This document shows, piece by piece, positions 34,044 through 43,187 of a stretch of DNA of 64,000 bases (positions within the stretch are counted from its first letter, which is position 1; the number at the start of each line of letters is the position of its first letter). Origin of the DNA: JAFGPL01 sp963781805 (GTDB lineage Bacteria > Bacteroidota > Bacteroidia > Bacteroidales > UBA10428); contig CAWAHF010000004.1 of NCBI GenBank assembly GCA_963781805.1, positions 5,332,001 through 5,396,000 of the forward strand. Direction: 5' to 3'. The notes below the pieces were generated by a model, which ran no database searches, was not told where the DNA came from, and saw only the letters and a list, made by a program, of their open reading frames with translations. The translations under genes were made by a program, and so were the position numbers.

Positions 34044-37000
34044 ATGGCAATTCTGCACATAGTAAGGGCTTCGGCAGGTTCGGGCAAAACATTCAGGTTA
34101 ACGCTCGAATACCTGTCTTATTTGTTTGAAGATACCGAAAATTTCAAACATATTCTTGCAGTTACCTTTACCAATAAGGCAACTGAAGAGATGAAGTCTA
34201 GAATAATAGGTGTTTTGCATGAACTGGCTTTGGGCGGTCCAAGTAAATATTTGAATCCTCTGATTGAAAAAACGGGCAAAACCGAAAAGGAGATTCGGCT
34301 GAAATCAGGTATAATCCTTAAAAAGATACTTCATAACTACTCCAGATTTTCAGTAAGTACCATCGACAGTTTTTTTCAGTCTATCATTCGTTCCTTCACG
34401 CGTGAGATAGGTATTCAGCGAAGTTATATCCTGGAAATGGATGACGGGTTGGTACTTCATAAAGCTATCGATGATATTTTTTTACGTGTGGGACACGATG
34501 CTGTATTGCGCGATTGGCTGGTTGAATTTGCCAAATCGAGAATAGAGGAAGCGAGGAGCTGGAACCTGAAAGGGAAGATTTACGATCTGGGAATGGAAAT
34601 CTTCAAAGAAAAATACAAACAGTTCAGCGATTCCATTATAAATAAACTTCAGGATAAAACATTTTTAACTTCATTTAAAAATGAACTCTTCAAAATAACC
34701 AAATCGTTCGAGGTTGTCCTGCAGGATTATGGGAAGCAGGCGATGCAGGTAATCCGGCAGAATAATCTCAGGGTTGATGATTTTTATTATAAAAGCAAAG
34801 GCCCGGCAGGATATTTTCAAAAACTGGAAGATGGGATCATTCCCGTAATTTCAACTTATATTACTACCGTTCTCGAAGATATTGACAAATGGGCAAAGCA
34901 GGATAATGCAAACTGGCCGGTCATAAGCAGGATTTGCGAAAGCGCCCTTCACCCCATGCTTCAGATAACAGTGAATTATTTTCAGGAAAATAAGGCCAGG
35001 TATTTCACGGCTCAAACACTTTTAAAGAATTTTTATACCCTGGGAATACTTACCGATATTACAAGTTCCGTTTATGCCCATACCCGTAACAAAAACCTTT
35101 TTTTGATAAGCGATTCTGCACAGTTTATTAACAGAATTATCGATAATAACGACACACCTTTCATCTATGAAAAAACCGGAAATTATTTTCATCATTTTCT
35201 AATCGATGAATTTCAGGATACCTCCGGATTTCAGTGGAAGAATTTTAAACCCCTGATAAGCAATAGTCTGTCGCAGGATTTTAATTGTTTGATTGTAGGC
35301 GATGTAAAACAATCCATTTATCGATGGCGCAATAGTAACTGGGAAATCTTATCAAAAGAGATTCTCAGCGATTTTTATGCCGGGGCCATTCATACCGAAA
35401 CGCTTGATATAAACCGCCGGAGTAAAAAAAATATCGTCGAATTCAATAACTTGTTTTTTACCAGAGCAGCTGAAATTCTCCAGTCACAATTGAACAGCGA
35501 ACTATCCGAAGATGAGGACAATGATGCTATTACATCTCTCTATAAGGACATAATTCAAAAATTGCCCGAAGAATCTCCCGAAGGCGGGTATGTCGATGTA
35601 CAACTTACAACATCAGACGAAAGTGACAATGAGTTTATTTTTACGAGGGTGGTGGAGATAATTAAGGAATTGCAGGACAAAGGCTGTTCACTTTCAGATA
35701 TTGCTATTCTGACAAGAAATAAGAAAGAAGGGAAAGAAATGGCCGAATATCTTCTGGAGTACATGCAAAATCTGGAGCCGGATTCAGGGTATAAGTTTGA
35801 TGTGGTATCTGAGGAATCTTTATTTGTCGGGTCCTCTCTGGCGATTAAATTTATATTGTCAGTATATAGGCATATGGTTGATCCTGATGACGATATCAAC
35901 AATTACTTTTTATTGTTTGAATATCTGAATTTTATTCAGAATTCTGCCGGGGATAAAAATACTGCCGCGGTTCCGCAATACACTCCCGCGACCCGGGACA
36001 GGAATTTCAAGGAAATCTTACCGGCGGAATTCATTAAAATGGTTGAATTCCAGTCTGATTATTCCCTGTACGAGACATTACAAAAAATAATCCGCATCTT
36101 TCAGTTGCATGTTATCCAGGGTGAACAGGCATATATTCAGGCATTTAAGGACATGGTGATTGATTTTACCGAACATAACAGTTCGAGTATACCTGCATTT
36201 CTTGAATACTGGGAAGAAACAGGCTTTCAGAAAGCTATTCAGGGCGCCGAAAATCAGGAAGCGATAAGAATTCTTACCATTCACAAATCTAAAGGACTTG
36301 AATTTAAGGTAGTTATCATGCCTTTCTGCAATTGGAAAATCAATTATCCGGGTTCGGTTATCTGGTGCAATACCGGGCAAAGTCCTTTCAATCTTCTCGA
36401 TATTCTGCCAGTTGAATTTAACGTTTCTCTGAAAGAAACTTACTTCGCAAAGGACTATTTCGATGAGAAACTGAAAACGTATATCGATAACCTAAACTTG
36501 TTGTATGTAGCTTTTACAAGGGCAAAAGAAGGTTTGTACTGTATTGTTCCTGCCGATGAAAGAAAAAACCAAAACGAAATTAAAACGATAGCACATCTGG
36601 TTATCAGAACTTTGAATCAAAAAGATTTGAATACTGAACAGAAGAAGGAAGCGCTTATGGAGAAAATCGTAATTTTTGAATCAGGAAAACCTGAATTTTC
36701 CGAAACGGAAAAAGATATTTCAGCTCAACGTATCAGTATGTTGGATATGCCGGAATATAATACCATTCAGAGGATGAGAATTGCGTTTCATGCAAAGGAA
36801 TACCTGGCTTCGGAAGATAATGAATTTCAACCGTTAAGCTATGGCAGAATTATGCATGAATTGTTTTCGCAGATATTCACGTTAAAAGATATTTCAACTG
36901 CCACCGAATCGTTATATTACCAGGGTAAAATAAGTAAAACTGAAATGGAGATCATTCGAAAGGATGTAACGGCTCTGTTTTCTGATATACAGGTGAGCAG

Positions 37001-37256
37001 TTGGTTTTCAGGTGAATGGAAAGTATTGAATGAGAGAGATATACTTGTTGGGAGTCAATCCAACAAAAGGCCCGACAGGGTTCTAATAAAAGACAAATCT
37101 GCAATTGTAATCGATTTCAAATTCGGTGAAAAGGAATTGAAGGAGCATCACAGGCAGGTTGCGGAATATGGCGAATTGATCAGACAAATGGGTTTCGAAA
37201 AGGTTGAAACCTATTTATGGTACATAACCAGAAATAAAATTTTGCAGGTAATTTGA
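34044..37256 (+). CDS. addA: AddA-like UvrD/REP helicase-nuclease
   Basis: The 1070-residue protein has superfamily 1A helicase motifs in order: ASAGSGKTFRLT (motif I, ~10-21), TFTNKATEEMKSR (Ia), FLIDEFQDTSGFQ (II), VGDVKQSIYRWR (III), ILTIHKSKGLEFKVV (V) and LLYVAFTRAKEGLY (VI). The C-terminus carries a PD-(D/E)XK nuclease core (AIVIDFKFGE). This is the AddA subunit layout, acting in double-strand break resection with AddB. The probable AddB is encoded at 38246, with one radical SAM gene between, and gene spacing indicates one operon. Confidence 0.88.
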   Translation: MAILHIVRASAGSGKTFRLTLEYLSYLFEDTENFKHILAVTFTNKATEEMKSRIIGVLHELALGGPSKYLNPLIEKTGKTEKEIRLKSGIILKKILHNYSRFSVSTIDSFFQSIIRSFTREIGIQRSYILEMDDGLVLHKAIDDIFLRVGHDAVLRDWLVEFAKSRIEEARSWNLKGKIYDLGMEIFKEKYKQFSDSIINKLQDKTFLTSFKNELFKITKSFEVVLQDYGKQAMQVIRQNNLRVDDFYYKSKGPAGYFQKLEDGIIPVISTYITTVLEDIDKWAKQDNANWPVISRICESALHPMLQITVNYFQENKARYFTAQTLLKNFYTLGILTDITSSVYAHTRNKNLFLISDSAQFINRIIDNNDTPFIYEKTGNYFHHFLIDEFQDTSGFQWKNFKPLISNSLSQDFNCLIVGDVKQSIYRWRNSNWEILSKEILSDFYAGAIHTETLDINRRSKKNIVEFNNLFFTRAAEILQSQLNSELSEDEDNDAITSLYKDIIQKLPEESPEGGYVDVQLTTSDESDNEFIFTRVVEIIKELQDKGCSLSDIAILTRNKKEGKEMAEYLLEYMQNLEPDSGYKFDVVSEESLFVGSSLAIKFILSVYRHMVDPDDDINNYFLLFEYLNFIQNSAGDKNTAAVPQYTPATRDRNFKEILPAEFIKMVEFQSDYSLYETLQKIIRIFQLHVIQGEQAYIQAFKDMVIDFTEHNSSSIPAFLEYWEETGFQKAIQGAENQEAIRILTIHKSKGLEFKVVIMPFCNWKINYPGSVIWCNTGQSPFNLLDILPVEFNVSLKETYFAKDYFDEKLKTYIDNLNLLYVAFTRAKEGLYCIVPADERKNQNEIKTIAHLVIRTLNQKDLNTEQKKEALMEKIVIFESGKPEFSETEKDISAQRISMLDMPEYNTIQRMRIAFHAKEYLASEDNEFQPLSYGRIMHELFSQIFTLKDISTATESLYYQGKISKTEMEIIRKDVTALFSDIQVSSWFSGEWKVLNERDILVGSQSNKRPDRVLIKDKSAIVIDFKFGEKELKEHHRQVAEYGELIRQMGFEKVETYLWYITRNKILQVI

Positions 37257-37262
37257 TTTGAG

Positions 37263-38246
37263 ATGAATTATCCATGGGGAAACCACAGAAGATTTAACGC
37301 ATATCCTGAATATATGCGTAAGCTATTTGGCAGCAGGATTCAAAAGGTTGCCATCGATGCCGGATTTACCTGCCCCAATCGGGACGGAACCCTTGGTAAC
37401 GGCGGTTGCAGCTTTTGCAGCAACGATGCATTTAATCCTTCCTATTGTAGTGTGGACAAATCTATTCGGCAGCAAATACTGGAAGGGATTGAATTTCATA
37501 GTACACGCTACCGGAAAGCGTTAAAATATATTGCATATTTCCAGGCCTATTCCAATACATACAAACCTTTGCAGGAACTGAAAAAAATGTATACAGAAGC
37601 CCTTAATGAAGAAAATGTTATCGGCATTATTATTGGCACGCGTCCTGACTGTGTAAATGATGCTATGCTTGATTATTTTCAGGAGCTCTCACTAAGAACT
37701 TACCTGGTTATTGAATATGGCATTGAATCGGTATATAATAAAACACTTCAACGAATTAACCGGGGACATACATTCGAAGATGCAGCGAAGGCAGTTGAGG
37801 AAACAGCTTCCAGAGGAATAAGGACCGGGGGACACTTTATATTCGGATTTCCGGGGGAATCCAGGGAGGAGATGATTCAATCGGTTGATACCATCTCTAA
37901 TCTGCCGCTCAATGCGGTTAAATTTCACCAATTACAGATTTTCAAAGGTACCGGGATGGCACAGGAATACAGGGAATATCCGGAGAATTTTGAATTGTTT
38001 ACTGAACTGGATGAATATCTTGAATTCATGACAGTTTGTATTGAAAATCTGAATCCTGGTTTTGTCGTGGAGCGCATTGCAGGTGAAGCCCCGCCACGTT
38101 ATTGTGATGGAACTATCTGGGATTTGCGGAACGACCAAATCCTGGTAAAATTTGAAAAGCTGTTGGAAAAGAAAAACACCTGGCAGGGTAAAAAATGGAT
38201 TGAAAAGCAAAACGCGGAGTATTTATTGAATAAAAAAGCTATCTAA
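37263..38246 (+). CDS. Radical SAM protein, TIGR01212/YhcC-like
   Basis: The 327-residue protein starts MNYPWGNHRRFNAYPEYMRK. It has the family's cluster motif in CPNRDGTLGNGGCSFCSN, then FQAYSNTYKPL, GTRPDCV and RINRGHT, followed by HFIFGFPGES. These features match the TIGR01212 (YhcC) group, whose members resemble the Elp3-type radical SAM fold without an acetyltransferase. The reaction is unknown. It starts 7 bp after the addA-like gene and overlaps the next start by one base (TAATG), so it is translated as part of the nuclease operon. Confidence 0.88.
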   Translation: MNYPWGNHRRFNAYPEYMRKLFGSRIQKVAIDAGFTCPNRDGTLGNGGCSFCSNDAFNPSYCSVDKSIRQQILEGIEFHSTRYRKALKYIAYFQAYSNTYKPLQELKKMYTEALNEENVIGIIIGTRPDCVNDAMLDYFQELSLRTYLVIEYGIESVYNKTLQRINRGHTFEDAAKAVEETASRGIRTGGHFIFGFPGESREEMIQSVDTISNLPLNAVKFHQLQIFKGTGMAQEYREYPENFELFTELDEYLEFMTVCIENLNPGFVVERIAGEAPPRYCDGTIWDLRNDQILVKFEKLLEKKNTWQGKKWIEKQNAEYLLNKKAI

Positions 38247-41110
38247 TGCAATATTTTCTTAAGGAGTCGGCTCAGTTTTTTTTATCGGAATTTGGCACCG
38301 AAACCGCCGATATTGCGGTTATTTTTCCCGGTAAGCGTTCCATTCTTTATTTCAATAAATATCTGTCCGAACTTTCCGATAAACCCATATGGGCGCCTGC
38401 ATATTATACCATTAGCGGATTTATGGAAAAATTATCCGGATTAAAAGTCACAGAAAAACTTACATTGATTTTTGAGCTGTTCGAAGTGTATAAAAAAATT
38501 ACCGGCTCGAATGAAAAGATTGATGCGTTTTTCTATTATGCAGAAATGTTACTGTCTGATTTTGATGATATTGACAAATACCTGGTAAATCCGAAGGATA
38601 TCTTTCAAAATCTGGCCGATTTAAAGCATCTTGAAAATCATTTCGATTACCTGGAAGAAGAGCAGGTGAAAGTCATCAGACGTTTCTGGGAATCGTTCAG
38701 AAATGGAACCGAATCGCAGGAAAAGAAGTCATTTATTTCTTTATGGGAGGTTATGCCGGAAATTTATGATGAATTTAAAACCAGGTTAACTGCGAAAGGT
38801 ATCGCATACGAGGGCATGATATACAGAAAAATTGCCGGACAAATTGCCGCAAATGAATTTCAACTTCCGGATTTCAGGAAAATCATGTTTGTTGGTTTTA
38901 ATGCCCTGAATAAATCCGAAGACAGGTTATTTACTCATTTGAAAAAAATTGAAAAGGCCTTATTCTTATGGGACTTCGATACATATTATACCAATAACAA
39001 TATCCACGAAGCAGGTTTTTTTATAAGGGAAAATCTGAAAAAATATCCACCTCCCGATCTGAATTGCACATACGAAAACCTGACTAAGAAAGATAAAAAA
39101 ATAACCGTTGTGAATATTGCGTCGAATACGGGTCAGACCAGTGCTATTCCTTTGTTTCTGAATGAGCCGGGAAATTCAGCTAAACATATATCATTTGATG
39201 ACTCTGCTGTAATCCTGGCGGATGAAGCGCTCTTGTTGCCCGTGCTGGCTTCGGTTCCCGAAAACATTGAAGATATTAATGTTACCATGGGATTTCCATT
39301 TATCCATAGTTCATTATACAATCTTATTTACTGCATCATAAACCTTCATAAAAACAAAAGAGAAAACAAAGCGACTGAAATTTCATTTTATCATAAAGAT
39401 GTTATTGCATTATTGAATGCACCTGAAGTTTTCAAAAATACCAAGTCCAATATCGAAGAACTAAAGCGTTTTATTGTTCAGTCAAACAGAATATATCTTA
39501 CACCGATAGATATAGCGGTTAACGATTTATTGAAATTGATTGTAAAACTACCGGATGATTCGCGACAACTACCGGATTATTTCCTTTCAGTGTTCTCTGA
39601 GTTGAACAAATCGCTTCAGGAAAGAGATGGGGATAAAAATAGTCAATCGTACGATTCTGAGTTTCTCTACCTTGCCATTATCACATTCAAACGACTGAAG
39701 GAACTCCTTGATGTCACTGAAACGGAATTATCTGATTCGGTAGTTTTCAGCCTTATTTTGCGATCTCTTTCGGGTGTGACCATTCCGTTTAGCGGCGAAC
39801 CTCTGAAAGGGCTCCAGGTTATGGGAATCCTAGAAACACGTGTGCTCGATTTTGAAAATATCATTATTCTTTCGATGAATGAGGGTATTTTTCCCAATAC
39901 CGGCAATCTGCCCACATTCATCCCGTTAAGTCTTCGGTACGGTTTCGGCCTTCCAACTCCGGAGCACAGAGATGCTATATATGCGTATTATTTTTACCGG
40001 TTGATACAACGGGCCAAAAACATCACTTTGGTTTTTAATTCCAGACATGATGGATTGTCAACCGGTGAGCGATCGCGCTTTATCCACCAGCTTTTTTACG
40101 ACCCTGTTTTTACACTTGATGAAAAGAACATTTCGGCTGAAGTTACATTCAAACTACCTAAAAAAATAAGTATCCGAAAGGATTCCGGAATCCTCAGATT
40201 TCTTGAAAAATATAGTGATGAAGATTCAAAAAATTATTTAACTCCAAGCGCTATCAATACTTACCTGAGTTGTTCCCTTAAATTTTATTTCAGATATATT
40301 TCCGGATTAAAAGAAACCGATCAGGTCACCGAAGAACTCGATCAGGCATTGTTTGGTTCTGTTCTGCACAAAACCATGGAATTGCTCTATCGGCCTTTTA
40401 TCGGGAAATTAATTACTTCAGAACAAATACACAAGATTATTCTGAACCAGGAAAATGTTGGTAATTCTCTCAACCAGGCATTCAGGGATGAATATTCGAA
40501 TGGCAGGAGTGTTGAGATTCAGGGACAAAACATTATTTTACAGGAAATATTAAAAAGCTATCTGAACCGGATTTTGGAGGTGGATAAAAAATATGCTCCG
40601 TTTAACATATTAGGACTTGAACGAAAATATATCGTCAGAATTTCCTCAACTAATAATACGGATTTGAAAATAGGAGGAATTATCGACCGGATAGATGAAA
40701 AAGAAGGGAAAACAAGAATTGTTGATTATAAATCCGGAGAAGTAAAAAATACCTTCGAAAGTATTGATGCACTTTTTGATAATCCCGGATCAAAAAGGAA
40801 TAATGCGGTATTTCAGACGTTGTTATACAGTCTGATCCTGAAAATCGCTGAAAAAAGGAATCATATTATACCGGGACTTTATTTTATTAGAAATATTTTT
40901 AAAAATAATTTTGATTACAGAATTCTGTTAAAGGACCGTCAATTGCCTGATGTGGTAGTTGAAGATGCTGATATTTATTTGGAGTTATTTGAGAAAAGGC
41001 TTACCCAGGTGTTGTCAGAAATAATAAATCCTGAAGTGTCGTTCGTCCAAACAGATGATTTGGATGTATGCAAATACTGTCCGTATATTTCCATATGTCA
41101 TAGGGGTTAA
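38246..41110 (+). CDS. addB: AddB-like nuclease subunit
   Basis: The 954-residue protein lacks a usable Walker A motif (FPGKRSILYFNKYLSEL at the start) but keeps the helicase-like scaffold, as in AddB. The C-terminal PD-(D/E)XK domain shows LSCSLKFYFRYISGL, then GGIIDRIDEKEGKTRIVDYK, then CKYCPYISICH. The one-plus-three cysteines match the iron-sulfur staple of AddB nucleases. With the AddA-like protein it should form the recombinational-repair exonuclease. It is the last gene of the three-gene operon. Confidence 0.85.
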   Translation: MQYFLKESAQFFLSEFGTETADIAVIFPGKRSILYFNKYLSELSDKPIWAPAYYTISGFMEKLSGLKVTEKLTLIFELFEVYKKITGSNEKIDAFFYYAEMLLSDFDDIDKYLVNPKDIFQNLADLKHLENHFDYLEEEQVKVIRRFWESFRNGTESQEKKSFISLWEVMPEIYDEFKTRLTAKGIAYEGMIYRKIAGQIAANEFQLPDFRKIMFVGFNALNKSEDRLFTHLKKIEKALFLWDFDTYYTNNNIHEAGFFIRENLKKYPPPDLNCTYENLTKKDKKITVVNIASNTGQTSAIPLFLNEPGNSAKHISFDDSAVILADEALLLPVLASVPENIEDINVTMGFPFIHSSLYNLIYCIINLHKNKRENKATEISFYHKDVIALLNAPEVFKNTKSNIEELKRFIVQSNRIYLTPIDIAVNDLLKLIVKLPDDSRQLPDYFLSVFSELNKSLQERDGDKNSQSYDSEFLYLAIITFKRLKELLDVTETELSDSVVFSLILRSLSGVTIPFSGEPLKGLQVMGILETRVLDFENIIILSMNEGIFPNTGNLPTFIPLSLRYGFGLPTPEHRDAIYAYYFYRLIQRAKNITLVFNSRHDGLSTGERSRFIHQLFYDPVFTLDEKNISAEVTFKLPKKISIRKDSGILRFLEKYSDEDSKNYLTPSAINTYLSCSLKFYFRYISGLKETDQVTEELDQALFGSVLHKTMELLYRPFIGKLITSEQIHKIILNQENVGNSLNQAFRDEYSNGRSVEIQGQNIILQEILKSYLNRILEVDKKYAPFNILGLERKYIVRISSTNNTDLKIGGIIDRIDEKEGKTRIVDYKSGEVKNTFESIDALFDNPGSKRNNAVFQTLLYSLILKIAEKRNHIIPGLYFIRNIFKNNFDYRILLKDRQLPDVVVEDADIYLELFEKRLTQVLSEIINPEVSFVQTDDLDVCKYCPYISICHRG

Positions 41111-41141
41111 GCACTATAACAGTAGTTTTAAACAGAATACA

Positions 41142-41588
41142 TTATTTATTTTTAAGAACAATGTCGTTATTAATTTCTTTAAGGATTTTAATAATTTTTT
41201 TTGAATTTACCGGCGATATAAAGACAGATTTATATTTCCCATAAATTATCATAATGCACTCAAAACTCAGACAAGCCTTCAATAGTCCCGGGGTTTTCTG
41301 ATTTAATCTTATTTCAAGCACATCAGCTATCGGAATAACAAATTTTACCGGCCCATGCTTAATTTTCAGCAGATCTTCTTCTATGGCGTAATAGGTTGAA
41401 TACCATATCCAACCAAACAGCAATATCACGGGAAGCGTTATGCAAACAAGTAAAATATAATGAACCGTATCAGGCTTTCCATAACTTATCACGGGTAAAG
41501 CAACCGTAAGAAATAATAAAGCCAGGCTAATGCTCAAAAGGAACAGTCCAAATCCAGTACTCTTTTTTGCCTTAAAATGCTGAATCAT
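41142..41588 (-). CDS. Membrane protein with bacterial PH-like domain
   Basis: The 148-residue protein has two membrane segments (~12-32 and ~43-63) followed by a small beta-rich domain (YYAIEEDLLKIKHG, PIADVLEIRLNQ, FISPVNSKKIIKILKE). This matches the PH_9/bPH family seen next to many housekeeping genes. The role is unknown. It starts 2 bp downstream of the trmD stop codon on the same strand, so both genes are probably co-transcribed. Confidence 0.7.
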   Translation of the reverse strand: MIQHFKAKKSTGFGLFLLSISLALLFLTVALPVISYGKPDTVHYILLVCITLPVILLFGWIWYSTYYAIEEDLLKIKHGPVKFVIPIADVLEIRLNQKTPGLLKACLSFECIMIIYGKYKSVFISPVNSKKIIKILKEINNDIVLKNK

Positions 41589-41590
41589 TT

Positions 41591-42268
41591 TTAATCATTA
41601 ATCAGGTCCGGTCTGAGTTTTTTGGTACGTTCAAAACTTTGTTCCATTCTCCATTTATCAATCTCTTTTGTATTTCCCGAAAGCAATATTTCAGGTACCC
41701 CCCAACCCTTGTATGATGCAGGCCTCGTATAAACAGGAGGCGATAACAAATTGTCCTGGAATGAATCCGTTAGGGCCGAGGTTTCATCCGAAAGCACACC
41801 GGGCAACAATCTTATAACACTGTCCACCATTACAGCAGCGGCTAATTCACCTCCCGAGAGTACATAATCTCCTATAGATATCTCCCTGGTTATCAGATGA
41901 TCTCTTATTCTTTGATCGACACCTTTGTAATGCCCGCAGAGGATGATCATATTCTCCATCGTTGAAAGGTGATTAGCTATTTTCTGGGTGTACTTTTCAC
42001 CATCGGGTGTGGTAAAAATAATTTCGTTGTAGGAACGTTCCTTTTTCAGCTTCTCAACCAGAATATCAATTGCTTCAATACCCATGACCATACCGGCGCC
42101 CCCTCCGAACGCGTAATCGTCAACCTGTTTGTGCTTGTTTTGCGCATAATCCCTTATATTATGTATAACTATTTCGGCAAATCCTTTGGTCTGGGCACGT
42201 TTTATTATCGATTCACTAAAGGGGCCCTCAAGCAAACCGGGTAAAATGGTGAGGATATCGATTCTCAT
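41591..42268 (-). CDS. trmD: tRNA (guanine37-N1)-methyltransferase
   Basis: The 225-residue protein shows the TrmD SPOUT knot signatures: MRIDILTILPGLLEGPFSES, DDYAFGGGAGMVMG, CGHYKGVDQRI and SIGDYVLSGGELAAAVM. It uses S-adenosylmethionine to methylate G37 of tRNAs with G36, which prevents frameshifting. Length is typical. The next gene on the strand is the PH-like protein. Confidence 0.97.
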   Translation of the reverse strand: MRIDILTILPGLLEGPFSESIIKRAQTKGFAEIVIHNIRDYAQNKHKQVDDYAFGGGAGMVMGIEAIDILVEKLKKERSYNEIIFTTPDGEKYTQKIANHLSTMENMIILCGHYKGVDQRIRDHLITREISIGDYVLSGGELAAAVMVDSVIRLLPGVLSDETSALTDSFQDNLLSPPVYTRPASYKGWGVPEILLSGNTKEIDKWRMEQSFERTKKLRPDLIND

Positions 42269-42521
42269 CTTTTTTTTTACAAATTTAAGATTAATACCTG
42301 AAAACCACCGATGTTAATTTAAAAACGGTATTGAAAGAATTTGTTTTAAAAGATTTAAAAAATCAAACACATGTAATATTGTCAGTAAAATTTCTTAAGT
42401 ATCGGCCATATTGGCGCATTGAACTTTTTTTTAGGCAATCCTGTCCTTAAAAATTCTTTGGCCTGTGAATTGTAATATTCTTTGAAACAAAATCAGAATA
42501 TTAACTTAAAATTTAATAATT

Positions 42522-42971
42522 ATGACACGTATACTTTACAGAAATCCGGAACAATACATGAGCAATGGTCACACAGGTTACAGCACATTTAATGAATTGC
42601 TTGAGGATCTGTTTTATAAAAACAAGCATGTCGCTAATACCCATTTCCAGCCACAGGCCAATATTTACGAATCCAATACAGAATACCGTATTGAGCTCGC
42701 TGTGCCTGGTTTGGATAAAAAACTGGTGAAACTGACTGTCGATAATGATTTATTGAAACTCTCTGCAAACCAATCTGCTGACGTAACCGATAAAAAAAGT
42801 TTTACCCGGCAGGAATTTGATTACTCAACCTTTGAGCGTTCTTTTATTATCCCTGAAAATGTTGACAGAGAAAGCATATCTGCTGCGTATCACAACGGTT
42901 TACTAACTGTAGTTCTACCTATAAAAGATGAGCATATCAACAAGGGACCCAAAGAAATAGATATTAAATAA
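42522..42971 (+). CDS. Small heat shock protein, Hsp20/alpha-crystallin
   Basis: The 149-residue protein has an N-terminal arm, an alpha-crystallin domain (~45-140; NIYESNTEYRIELAVPGLDK, FERSFIIPENVD, AAYHNGLLTVVLP) and a C-terminal tail ending PKEIDIK. The AxxxNGLL pattern is the family hallmark. It binds unfolding proteins and forms oligomers in the cytoplasm. A strong terminator follows, so it is a single-gene unit. Confidence 0.95.
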   Translation: MTRILYRNPEQYMSNGHTGYSTFNELLEDLFYKNKHVANTHFQPQANIYESNTEYRIELAVPGLDKKLVKLTVDNDLLKLSANQSADVTDKKSFTRQEFDYSTFERSFIIPENVDRESISAAYHNGLLTVVLPIKDEHINKGPKEIDIK

Positions 42972-42989
42972 CTGATATTAAGTATCTTG

Positions 42990-43024
42990 AAAAGCCGATC
43001 GGTAATTTTATGATCGGCTTTTTT
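42990..43024 (+). terminator. Intrinsic terminator after hsp20
   Basis: AAAAGCCGATC (42990-43000) pairs perfectly with GATCGGCTTTT (43012-43022), followed by Ts. It lies 18 bp after the stop codon. Confidence 0.85.
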
Positions 43025-43187
43025 AGTTAATTTTGATAACTTTGCAAAAATAATTTTTGTACGAATTGAGCATCCAGGCACTTTTTCAATCTCAGATTAC
43101 TTATAAAAAACTTTGACTATTATCAGTTAATGTATATTTTCGTGGTTTAAAAATTTTAAGTGTTTTAATACACAAAAGGAAACTACT

